Assembly (NCBI GenBank): GCA_964030475.1
Contig: CAXIPT010000002.1
Span: 13,211,267 to 13,275,266, forward strand
Reading direction: 5' to 3'
DNA length: 64,000 bases
DNA from: Tethya wilhelma
Taxonomy: Eukaryota > Porifera > Demospongiae > Tethyida > Tethyidae
Shown one piece after another: positions 21,241-32,363 of this stretch. A program made the translations under genes and the position numbers. The notes beneath the pieces were generated by a model. That model was given only the letters and a program-made list of their open reading frames with translations. It was not told the DNA's origin and ran no database searches. How positions within the stretch are numbered: position 1 is the stretch's first letter; each line of letters starts with the position of its first letter.

Positions 21241-24200
21241 GGTGAGTACATAATATAAACATCAGGAGAGACCTTTGTAGCAGTTTTATACTATTTCTCA
21301 AAGCTCGACTTATTAATTAATATGATTATTTATTATCCTGAGGTCTACAAGAATTTCTAAGATTTTGTATTTGCAAGAGAAATATTATGGAATTGTTTAA
21401 CTGCTGAATTGAATCTGTCACAATGTAATTTGATAGTAGTCAATGTTCACTGTATGCTTGGTGTTGGTATAGACTTGTTTTGTTCATATTTTTTACTAAA
21501 ATTAAACATAATAATTATAAAGCATAATTATAGAATGTCTATGCATGTCGCTAAAGAGGTCCATTGTATTGAGATAATGGTAACCTAATAATGGCCATGT
21601 ATTTTCCCTTTATCTCTACTCCACACCTGCCAACCTTATTACCAAGCCTTGGCAACAAAGTTGAAACTATCCCCCCCCCCATTTCTCACTTCTCTAGAGC
21701 CATGTTCATTTGTAGTTGGGAAAATCCATGCTGAAATATTATGTTCATCATCGCAAAATTTATTTTTATCATAATAATTATGAACATGCATATTTATATC
21801 ATTGCCATTAAATTTAGCCATCTTCATAATGTACATACTAGTGCATCTGTCAATCAATACAATAGTTCTGTAAGATTTCTTCTTCAGAAACTTTTACATG
21901 AGACATGCATATGTATGAGTATTGCTGCAATCATTTCCCCACAATCTAAAAAGGAATATTATCACAGACACCAGTCACATGCAATCACATAATGTGGTTC
22001 ACATGTATATGAACCTCGATCCACATTAGGTAGTCAACTGCTATAATACCATATTCAGTTACAGTTTTTAGCTAGGTTGGTAGGCATGTGCATGTTTATA
22101 GTTTCAGTATCCATCACATGTACATGGGATACATACAAGGAGTTAATTGATTGGTGTTGATGATCAAGAGGATGTGAAGTTATATTAGTTCTAAATATAA
22201 TTCTGATGGTCACTAAAATACACAATTTGGACATGTGACTAGCCTCGTCCCCAGACCTCTCCCTCCAGCACCTTGTGTTGGTGGGAGGGGCCAAGAGAGG
22301 CTACATGTATATGTGACTCTGTTTATTCATGCATGGTGTGTCACAGTCTCTAAGGTGACCAGGTGTTGAGAAGTGTGCTGCAAGAGATTGTGGTACTTGA
22401 TAGCATTTAATTCCTGACCACAAGAACAGTGCTCTTGCACTGATGATCATTTTTCACATAACTTGAAGCCATTTCAATCATCACCCTCTGGATCCTTTTC
22501 CAAGAGCCTGTATGAGTATAAAGCAAATAGTTTCCCTTTACAAGTTAGTGCCTGCTTCCCAGTTTACTTGTTGTGTTGTTGTTTTGATCTCAACTATACA
22601 TACTTCATGCAAATGTTATAACATTACTGCAACATCAAAGTGTTCCAATGGTTTACACATACTCTGATCAAATAAAGAACTGACAGTGCACATGCACCAT
22701 TGATGCTAATGCAATGGTAGTGGGATTTATTAGCAGCTGTTCTCTCTATAGGAGCTGTGCCTGTATTCACTCCAGAGGGTGCTATGGTTACCATTTGAGA
22801 CTCTTGTTCTCTAAGTGAATCACATTGTGTGTAGGGCGTTGAGAACTGTTATTCAATTAGCATACATGTGTTCATTCTCTTCTAGTTCAAAGTGGGACCT
22901 AGTCTTGGCTGTAGGGAATATGCTTTTTGGAATTAGGTTGTGCACGCTTGTTCATTCGTTAGTTTTCATTGTTAACAAGTAAAGAATTTTGATTTAAAAC
23001 TCTTGGGATTTTATTGATGACCGCCTGCCAAATTGTCTGTAAAGTACTAAAGCTTAATCACAGCCTATTTGTGTGTATTTTCACCCTTAAACCTTAAATT
23101 GGTTTATGGTTGAGTAGAGCCACTCCATTAGTTAGTAACATTTAATAGTTATTCATGATGGTGGGCTAGCTGATAAAGTAAGTTATGGGGTGGCTGATAT
23201 AACTGGAGGATACACTATAGCAGTCCCATCATCGTAAATTGTTTCCTACAAATCTACTTGATTTTTCTTCAATTTGCAAAATTGATTGTTTGATGCTATA
23301 ATTGATATTGTTGAAAACCAAGCACCAAGCTATACTTAATCACCACTCCTTGTTGCCATGGTTGGGGATAGATCAATAGCAGCTCTACTGCTATACAATT
23401 GACGCCTTTTTCATCACGGCCCTTCGTGGGCATGTCGGTATGTGTTCAAAGGCAACTACTTTGTACTTTGTCTGGAGTGGTTGAGGTTTATTGAGAGAGG
23501 GAGTGTAAAAAGTCTAAACATGTTGTACGTTTGAAGAGAGTTATTGATACACAAATAATAGTCTTTGTTTGAATGGGTTCAGTGGAGTACAGTACAAACA
23601 CACTGTGGTTTAATGGTCCTTGGTTTCCTCTTCGTGTAGCTAAGTAGGTAGTGTTCTTGAGCAGCCTTTGTTGTCGGTGCTCCCTCTCTTGGCTCAATGG
23701 ACCCTCAAACACAGCTAGTCCGGATGATGTATAATCAGACTGTTTGTAGTGTATGGGTACATATTGAAACCCTTATTATACAAGCTAGTCAATGGTTGAT
23801 ACATAATATGTACTCTATGTGTATGTCATTGTGTAGAGGTACATACATGCATGCACACTACGTAAGATGTGGGAGTGATTGTTTCACTTTAGAGTTCTAA
23901 TGCGTTGGAGAGGAGATCTAGGCAAAGACATAACTGCAATAATTATGACATAACGAAACTACTGAATATAACTCGGTGTCTTGTTTCAAGATTGAATTCT
24001 TTCTTTCAGTAGCCTTAGGTTAATCAGTAAACCAACACCTTACTTGTGTCCAGTTCATCGTGTGTGTGTGTGTGTGTGTGCGTGTGTGTGTGTGCGTGTG
24101 TGTGCATGCGTGCACTGATAACATAATTAGTGTGAACAGGTTTCTCTGTCAACAGATGTCATCCAGAATACTGCAGATTATGCCAATTTGTAGTCACCTT

Positions 24201-24859
24201 TGATCCCTTGTATTGACACCGATCGGTACGTGAGTGCATGGTCATGTTGAAAATGGTGTCCAGGAGTTCATGAATTAGGGATGATCTCACTCCACACATC
24301 TGCCCCTAATGGAACCTGCCAATTACTTGAATGTCACTAGCTGCGCAATTAAAGAACTAGAATGCATGTATACAGTATGGAAGTAATGGTCAACATCTAC
24401 CCAGGAGTTCCCGGGTGTTTTTTGACCATGTTTGTAACTAGTAGGAAATCTTGTGATGTTTGATTTCATACGTAGCGAAGATCACCTGTCTTAGTAACCT
24501 TATTCTCGATCTACTCTGTTTGTCATTTTGCCTTACACTCTCTGAGCTCATTCACTCTCATTGTAATCACTCTTTAGGTCTTTGTTAGCTTTAGTATGCA
24601 CTGATTGTCGGCAAACAGCGCTGTGATTTGATCCTCATAGTGTGTAGTCGCTGCACTGTGTATGGTTTTAAAGTAGTGGAATTTTCATCATAGTCATTCA
24701 ATAGGCTCAGTCGAGTGTGAACAGCTATCCTTTTCACCTGTAGACTATCGTATCCCTTGTGTGCACAACACATGTAACCACGATATTGTGTGTGGTTTGC
24801 TGTTTTAGCATGTGATTGTTTTTTGCTCCTTTCATACATACACATGTAGTCAACAACAG
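21241..24859. other. Long stretch with no resolved exon
   Basis: Probably 5' intron(s) of the PAW-C2 gene. It contains a hairpin at about 22243-22303 (TAGCCTCGTCCCC arm with CAGCACC/GGTGGGAGG inverted core) and a (GT)n tract at 24059-24112. I see no coding segment that can be supported. Confidence 0.4.
24059..24112 (+). repeat. (GT)n microsatellite
   Basis: Imperfect GT dinucleotide tract with occasional GC interruptions. Confidence 0.85.
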
Positions 24860-24936
24860 ATGACATTACTAGTCCTCAACATGGCTATGTGTTCAAGCCA
24901 GCGTTGCAAGACATTTCACTGAAGAGGTAGGTCGAT

Positions 24937-24990
<54 letters not shown>

Positions 24991-26051
24991 GTATGACACC
25001 TGTGTGTACACACAACCACATGTACTGTTTTCCTGCACATGTCATTTCTGTCCGTATGCTGCTAATAAACCATGTGTGTATGGTCCATATTCTGGAAGAA
25101 TTTGTAACTTGTAATTTAGGTACTAATCACTAGCTCTGCCGAGAGTGCCTAGGTAGAGCATTCCTCAGGGAAGGAAAACTCAGAATGTCATTTGTTGTAA
25201 TGGCTGTTGAACCATGCAGCAAATTACTTCAAGACTCCTGTAGCCTTGTTCTTGAAAATGCTCCGGCAACTATTGCACAATCGTTGCTTCTTGTGAGCAG
25301 CAATTAGCCTATAGTATGCCTACACAGCCAGTGACCTCACTACTTCCTGTGAGGGATGGGGTGAGGGATGAAAGAAGGAGAGCATGTTGATTTGGATTTT
25401 TGTAAACATTTTCTCAGTAGGAGGAGAGCATACCGGCCAGTCCTGTAGCTAGGTATGTCTGTCTGCAGCACAGAGACTATCGTGTTCCTAACGAGATCAG
25501 AAGAATACATTCATAACTATCTTTGGTATTGAGTGGTATCGGTTACATAATGCCTGCTTTAAACCAGGGAGGGGTCCACACAACAAGGGAGAAGAAAATG
25601 TCCCGGGAGAGCTAAGTGGCTAGCGTGTAGTTTCACTTGTAATGCTGTCTCTAAGGAGTCCATCAATATTATGATTTTATGATGAGTTAATAGGAAAAAA
25701 ACAAAACAAAAAAATGATTATGTAGCAACATTAGATTTTGTAAACATTGTTTTTGAGCAATGGTGTGGTAAGCTAGAGACAAGGGGCTTAGACTCATTAA
25801 TAACATTATTTTCCACTTCATTTTGGACCAAGGTCATCATGCATATGGTTGTAAGTGTATTTTAGAATCTATGCCAGAAATGATGATGATGTGGTGGGCG
25901 TTGAGTTGTGTGGGTACTAATGATGATGGCTTTTGATTGCTCTGTTATTGCTGTTTAATTGTCCAATCTTCCAAAAATGCGAAAATTAATTTGTAACACA
26001 TGATCTTTCTTGCACTGACCGAACACACACGTTTGATCGTTATATCACACG

Positions 26052-26087
<36 letters not shown>

Positions 26088-28850
26088 TCCGCCTTCGTTA
26101 CAGTGTCTATCATGACTGCTACTACCTTCACTGGGACAACGCAGTGTGCCCTCCCCTGGCTAAGATCAACGGCCTTGCCAATGGTATCTTCTCAATGAGT
26201 GGCATCCAAAGGCACAAGGATGACACAACTGGAGAGGTGAGGGGTCCAGCCAAAGGGTCAGAGGGCATGTGTGACTGTGCATGGTTGTCATTTGACATGT
26301 GTGAGACATGTATATAAATCTTCTCTTTTACCTTGCTGTAAATTATTCCCCCTACCCTTGCTTGAGTGTGTTATCCCTGTACTAGGTCTACTTCAAGAAT
26401 AACATGGTGCATGTCTTCCTGTACACTTCTCTGTACTTTAACTGTACTGGATGTTCATTTACTTCCTCAAGTACAGGATGTTACTTAGTCTGGTATAAAC
26501 ATATGATCTTTAGAGAGTACTTTATCACTTTAAACTGGGAAATGCAGGAGGAACTTGCAGATTTGCTCATAATATTATGACACAGTGTGTATGAGGGAGA
26601 GATCATGTATAGGAGTTGAATTACCAGTGTCATGTTAATGTAAACTGAATATCCAAAAAAAATTTAATCTACACTGCACAGCTTGGTCTAACATAGGTCA
26701 TTGAGACCCACAGTTTGAGAAGGAAACTGCATGTATAGTGTTGTTTTTATTAATATTCTAGGAACTATAAACTTTAGGTTTTAGCATAACATAGTCACAA
26801 TTTGACTCACAAAGATTAAAACTTGTCATCAATCAAGATGGAAGTGTGTACCTCACAATAGACCAAACTGATGTAATGATGTAATAAGATATTGCCTTCT
26901 CAGCAGGTCAGATTTTAAGCAGGAAATTCCTTTGTCTAGCCAAGCATACATCTTGTTAGACTATGATGGGGGACTAGACTATACCGGGGAGCCCTGACCA
27001 TCAGTCTCACTGCTGCTATCATAGAGACAGACCAGGAAATGTAAAGTTTAATTGAAGGCATGCAGTAAACATCGTGTCCTCCTCTATGAGTATGAGTGGG
27101 GCTTATTACGAATGTTTTTCAAAGATGATGTATTATGATGAGGTAGGTGTAGGATGTCTGTGAAATACTTATACTTCTCAATTCCCATCTTTTAACCTTG
27201 ACATCACGCTGGATGCACTTGTGTATACTCTTGTGTTGTTTGTCAATAATTAACCCACTGGTCCATATGTACTCTCATTGCATGGATGACCTTTTCCCAC
27301 AGAGTGTAGAGTTCAACTATTTTGCTCTGAAAATTGATAATCATTCATATCCCCATGGCCAGCTGCCCCCCAGAAATTTAGAAGGTTATTTGACCTCATA
27401 ATAATTAAATATCGTGCATTTGGAAGTTATGTCATCATGCACGGGCACCCTAGTCTTTAGAATAATTAAATTTGCACTCCCACTGTGTGTTTGTAATATG
27501 AGATCAGCATAACTGGTCTAAATTGAGATCTTGTTTAAGACAGCTAACTTCCCACTCTCTCAGTGTAGCTTGCAAATATTTGTGTGTGAGTGTGGTTATT
27601 GTCTAGACTGCTGTGACCCTACATTATCTTCAAACCATAGTTATGTTAAATATGCCAAGTTTGATCTAGTATGTTGTTCCGGGTTGAAATAAAAAAGAAA
27701 AGTATTTCAATTAAAGATTTCTCCCTGCATTCCTTCTCAGAGACTAAGTGCCAATGTATATACTAACCGGTGAGGAACTGTGCACTGAACATGTATTGCT
27801 AAGCAAAATGTGCCTTAGATTGTAGGGAACAGTGGTTGTGACAAGGAATGGCATACCTCCGTGTACCCAAATGAATAAGTGCTGCGTGTGTGCTTTATGT
27901 ACCGGCCCTTGAACCATCTGTTCCACTGCAGCTCATAATTATAGCTGGGTGCTTGTTCTCAGAATTGTATTTACCGATTGCAAGTAGCACCAGATTCTGA
28001 ATGTACTTCCCATGCTCACTCTTCTCTGTAAATTCTGTTAGCCAGCTACCTGGGATTGTGTGCTACACTTCCCCTGAATACAATTATCTGTGAACACAGT
28101 TGTACACCCTGGTTACTTAGCCATTGAGTCATTGTGAAAATAATGTAGTAATGTACCATCTCCAATGCCCATTGAATGTTTTTTTTCTAAAGCAAATCTT
28201 ATAATGTTATAAAATTTGATGTACCATCAATTTAGTTCTATAGCTAGCACAGTGTGTGTACACATGTACATGCCTCCACCTTACCTCTCCCAAATCCTGC
28301 ACTCTCCTTGTGAGTTCTCATGTGAAACACAAGAAGGGTCTGTTGTGTGAAGTTAAACCACCACCCTGGTTACACCTGACCATGTATGTAGATTGTTTAT
28401 GTACTGGTTAGCCAATGAGTGTGCTTTCTCCTTAGAGCTAAATGGTTGGAACCCTTAAGAATATCTGGGTCTAAGTACATAATTGTATTGAGCCTGTACA
28501 TGCTATTGCACATGAATGCATCTAGCCAGCTGCCTTGCTAGTATTTTGTGTGGATTCTCTCGATCACTGGTACATGTATGTCTTCATCACCATGATCATA
28601 TGTGATGCATGAAAGCCAAACAAGGAGTTTTATTGTTCCAATCCATTCTTTATTTTACAGGTATATCTCACTCCTGACAAAAGTGCTAGCAATAATGCTC
28701 AAATTGAGTGGAGGATGGATTTTTCTCCATGTGGTTTGGTTGTGAGTCGTCTCGAGGTCAGAGCTCGTTGTGGATGGGAGGAGACAGATGAGAGAATAAG
28801 CTTCATGGTCGGAGGAGAGCGGGACTCCTACACCTCCCCAGAGCTAGGAG

Positions 28851-28912
<62 letters not shown>

Positions 28913-31743
28913 ACCCCCACCCATGGCACCCCTGCATAGGAAATAACTGACATGATTCGTCCTGGTCAGCTAACTAGCAATTTCCAGTGTAAGGGGAGGA
29001 GTGCCTACCTACAGCTGCTTGGGGCCCAATGTTGTAATGTCCTGGGAAAATTTGTGCTTATCTCAGTGTAATGGATACTTGCATGAATTTAAGGAAGTGC
29101 TTATATAGATGAGATGAATGTGCAAATAGTTTGAAAATAGAAGCACTTGAGTATGTCTTAAGTAGAGGCACTTCCAAAGGGGATCGACTGGTGTAGAATG
29201 ATCTCATAGTTCACATGTGCCTCTAAAATGGTGTGTTAAAGAATTATCCTGAACCATGGTGACTTGTGTAGTTAAGTGGTGGCCTTTGTTGTGTTGAACT
29301 TGTGGGGTTTATGCACTTGTTACAGATAGCCTATTTCAAAGTACTTCAAAAGGTTTGTTTACAATGAGCTGCTTCAGCAATTAGTATATCTAAGTCATCA
29401 AAGGCTTGTACCACCTAAATAAGGGCATGCATGTAAACCAGTGCTGTAGGTCACAAATTAATACCCATTTTGATGAACTCAACTTTAACAAGCATTTTAG
29501 GTGTGGAGCCTTGTGTTTGTATCCTGTTTATACATGTATGACCTGATACACCCTGGCTATATGATAAAACACTTCTATTATTTTATGTTTTACATCCACG
29601 TACACAGACTACTACACTCAAATATCTCATGTCTCCGGTAGTAAGATGGTCTCCATTGTTGCCTCCTTTGACTGTGATGACGAGGACTGTGGGGATGGAC
29701 CATTGCAGCTGCTCACTGGCACTGAGGACAGTGACTGCCCCTTGGACATTATTGTGGAGCTAATGGTATGCAAGTGTGTTGTGTTTGTTTACTGGCCCAT
29801 AGCTGGACCACTGTTGTGCACGTGTGTTTATTAGGCAATATATGTTGTGTACCATTAAACCAAACAGCATAATCCATTTGCATGGTGGGCTTGCCAAGTG
29901 TTATTAATGCACCAGTTTGTTCTAATAACAACCAGATCCAATTGTCTGACATGTGTCTGATTGCCCAATCACAGCCCATTCAGCAGTACAGTGTAGATCA
30001 ATGTAGAACAATAATGCTATCTACATCATGTTGTTTACAACTGCTGCATCGATATCGTGCATGGTGGCAAAAATTGCCATGTTTGCTTGATGTGGCATGA
30101 AGTTTAGAGGGTGTCTACTGTATTGTAGCACGACTTGCAAAATGCTACTTGCTGTATAGTTTAGCCATCATATGCACAATGTCATGAATGCTGGGCTATA
30201 TAGAAAGTTTAACTTGCAGCCATTATTTTATCAACCAATGTTTCTTTTCTCTCAGTGTGCTCGTCTTGATGATGAGATCTATGCTGGGGAACTCCTCCTG
30301 GGGTTAAAGTTCACACCCGAGAAAGATGACCAAGACAAACGATTGGTCAATGGAGACATTCAAATCCCTGTTACCATGGAAACAGAGCCCAAAGGAGGTC
30401 AACTACAAGTCCACATCGTTGAAGGTGCGGGGATCTTTGACGAGGACACTCGGAAACCATTCAATACAATTGCAAAATGGTACGCATGGTATGCAGTATA
30501 TGCTATTGCTGTAATAACAGTTACTATGATAAGCATTAATTCTAAACAACATAGTGTGATCATTTCCATACCCCTATAATAATTATGCAGTGATTTACTA
30601 CCTGATACTGGCCGATTCAGTGGCAAGCAGACCAGCCCCAAACACAATGCTTATCCAACATGGGCAAAAGAATTCTTCTTCAATGGTAGGTTACATTACT
30701 TAGTGCCTACATATACTACATCAGTTACGGTACACATTGAAGTGGCTGCCCTTTACCATGCTTCAATCTCCTCCCATTATGATAGGCGTCAGCAGACAGG
30801 ATCTTGTGTACGGTGGGCTGGAAGTGATTCTTTATGATCATCATCATTTCGTGAGTGACTCCAACATTGGTGGGATGAGAATGTGCCTCCCTCAAAAGAA
30901 AGCTGAACTGGAATTCCCAGACGCCTCACCAGCTAGCTCAAGGAGTAGCTCTCCCATGCCTCCAGTACTAGGGGACAATATGAGTGGTAAGTTGACACAC
31001 ATTGTGAGAGTGTTATTCTTGTAAACTATATCTTAGATATGAAAAAGTGGTGAAAAACTTAATAATATGAATAGTTACTACTCACATGTGCAGTAGTTAT
31101 TAAAACACATACTCTATAGCCTATAGGCCTTTATAGGTTAGCTGTAATGGATCATTGTCTATTGACTTGTGTTGTTTTTATCATTGCAGGTGGCTCTTCT
31201 TCAGGCAGCGTAGGATCGGGAGACAACTCTCCCACTCTCTCCTTCACGGAGCACGAGCTGATGGTATCTTACCAAGCCAAGTCAAAGTCAAAGAGTCTAC
31301 CTCTGACCAGATCACTCCAAGCTCTCTCACCTCACGCCTCTCCAAATCAATCTCCCGTCTTGGGAAGACGATCCCCAGTCCCCCACAGTCCCTCGTGCCC
31401 CAACAAACTCTCACCTAACGTCTTAAGGAAACAACGCTCTTCCAGTCCCAGTCCTAAAAGCTCTCCTCTGTTGGCCGCTAAGAACATCTTCCGTCTTTCT
31501 GGAAGTCATTTGATCGGTCTTTCCCCTCGTAGTTCACCCCGTGCCTCGCCTATCTTGGGACGGAGAAAGATCCGTGGGAGTTCGAGTCGTAACAGTGTCT
31601 ACATTGACTCAGAGTATGTCTACTGGTGGATGGAGGAGAGGAGTGGAGGGGAAGTGCAACACTGGAAGCAGATGTTGGACAATGAAGGAGAGTGGGTCTA
31701 CTTCTGGCATATGATTCGACCCAAGCTTAAGTCTGCATACTAA
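24860..31743 (+). CDS. PAW-domain plus C2-domain protein (5' end not found)
   Basis: Eight phase-consistent exons: 24860-24926, 26086-26236, 28661-28850, 29608-29765, 30256-30479, 30591-30685, 30786-30986 and 31190-31743 (about 546 residues). The first ~190 residues match the PAW domain of peptide:N-glycanase NGLY1 in order: FRLRYSVYHDCYYLHWDN, ANGIFSMSGI, VYLTPDKSASNNAQIEWRMD, CGLVVSRLEVRAR and CPLDIIVELM. Next comes a C2 sandwich of the synaptotagmin-like type (GELLLGLKFTP, GGQLQVHIVEGAGI, KCDLLPDTG, YPTWAKEFFF, GGLEVILYDHHHF), a long Ser/Pro-rich insert, and EVQHWKQMLDNEGEWVYFWH, which resembles the terminal C2 helix of Slp/synaptotagmin proteins. PAW binds high-mannose glycans in NGLY1; C2 binds phospholipid. 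No transglutaminase core is seen. An upstream exon must supply the first base of codon one. Confidence 0.75.
24938..24988 (+). repeat. (CA)n microsatellite
   Basis: About 25 CA units, 12 bases downstream of an exon donor at 24927. Confidence 0.9.
26054..26085 (+). repeat. (CA)n microsatellite forming a 3' splice site
   Basis: The CA tract runs straight into the acceptor CACACAG|GTTCC of the exon at 26086. Confidence 0.85.
26237..28660. other. Intron of the PAW-C2 gene
   Basis: 2.4 kb between supported exons. I see no other gene, only AT-rich unique-looking sequence. Confidence 0.5.
28851..28910 (+). repeat. (GT)n microsatellite starting at a 5' splice site
   Basis: The tract begins with the donor itself: AGCTAGGAG|GTGTGTGTGT. 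Confidence 0.85.
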
Positions 31744-32032
31744 GAACATTTGAAAGAACGTTCAGATTTTGTGTTTTTGTGTGTTTGTTTTTGCTTGTTG
31801 TTGTGTCCATTCAGCCACCACTTCATATTGATCATTTTGTACAAGTTGTATTTGTAGCATGCATGTCGATCACTCAAGTTCACTTCTACAAAAAAAATTA
31901 TTTGTTTACTGCTTTCAACGTTTGATATTATGAATCACTTTTATTCCTATATACTTAGTATTAATGTCATATAATTATTATTATGCAAATTAAAACTTTT
32001 GTATTCAAAAATAATTATAGATGCATGCATTA

Positions 32033-32073
32033 TGTTAGCCTCGTCTCCAGGCCTGGGAACGAGGCTAGCATAA
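32033..32073. repeat. Near-perfect palindrome
   Basis: TTAGCCTCGTCTCCAGG is mirrored by CCTGGGAACGAGGCTAGC. A related phrase (TAGCCTCGTCCCCAGACC) starts the hairpin near 22243, so this is a small dispersed element. Confidence 0.65.
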
Positions 32074-32186
32074 TGTATACGCGCACGATGTACGATTGAC
32101 TGTGCGCGCGTCAATACTATTGCCATAGCAACGTATTTACGGGCAACACAAAGAGACGCTCGCGCTCGAGCGCTCGTGTCTAGGAG

Positions 32187-32363
32187 ATGGAGTCGGCAAT
32201 GGATACAACTAAATCGCTAGCGTTCGGATCATCATTTGCAGCAGATATTTGCACAAAGCTGACTACTACTGTCTCTTTCCAAGCTGATTATCTCTGGAAT
32301 ACTACAAACAAGACATCATGGGATGCACTTCGTCTAAGCCAATTGCTACAAAGACGACCGTGA
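32187..32363 (+). promoter_or_regulatory. Upstream ORF overlapping the start of the myristoylated-protein gene
   Basis: A 58-codon ORF starts at 32187 and ends at TGA 32361-32363, overlapping the main ATG at 32318 in another frame (offset 131 bases). If it lies in the 5' UTR it would compete with the main start. Confidence 0.35.

Noticed and set aside
21239..21245. ATG|GTGAGT as first exon of the PAW-C2 gene
   Set aside because: Its phase 0 does not fit the exon at 24860, which needs one extra base; an intermediate exon was not found.
22740..22790. Short open stretch after CTATAG (AVPVFTPEGAM) as a possible exon
   Set aside because: Only 11 codons, weak donor, and no way to link it to neighbouring exons.
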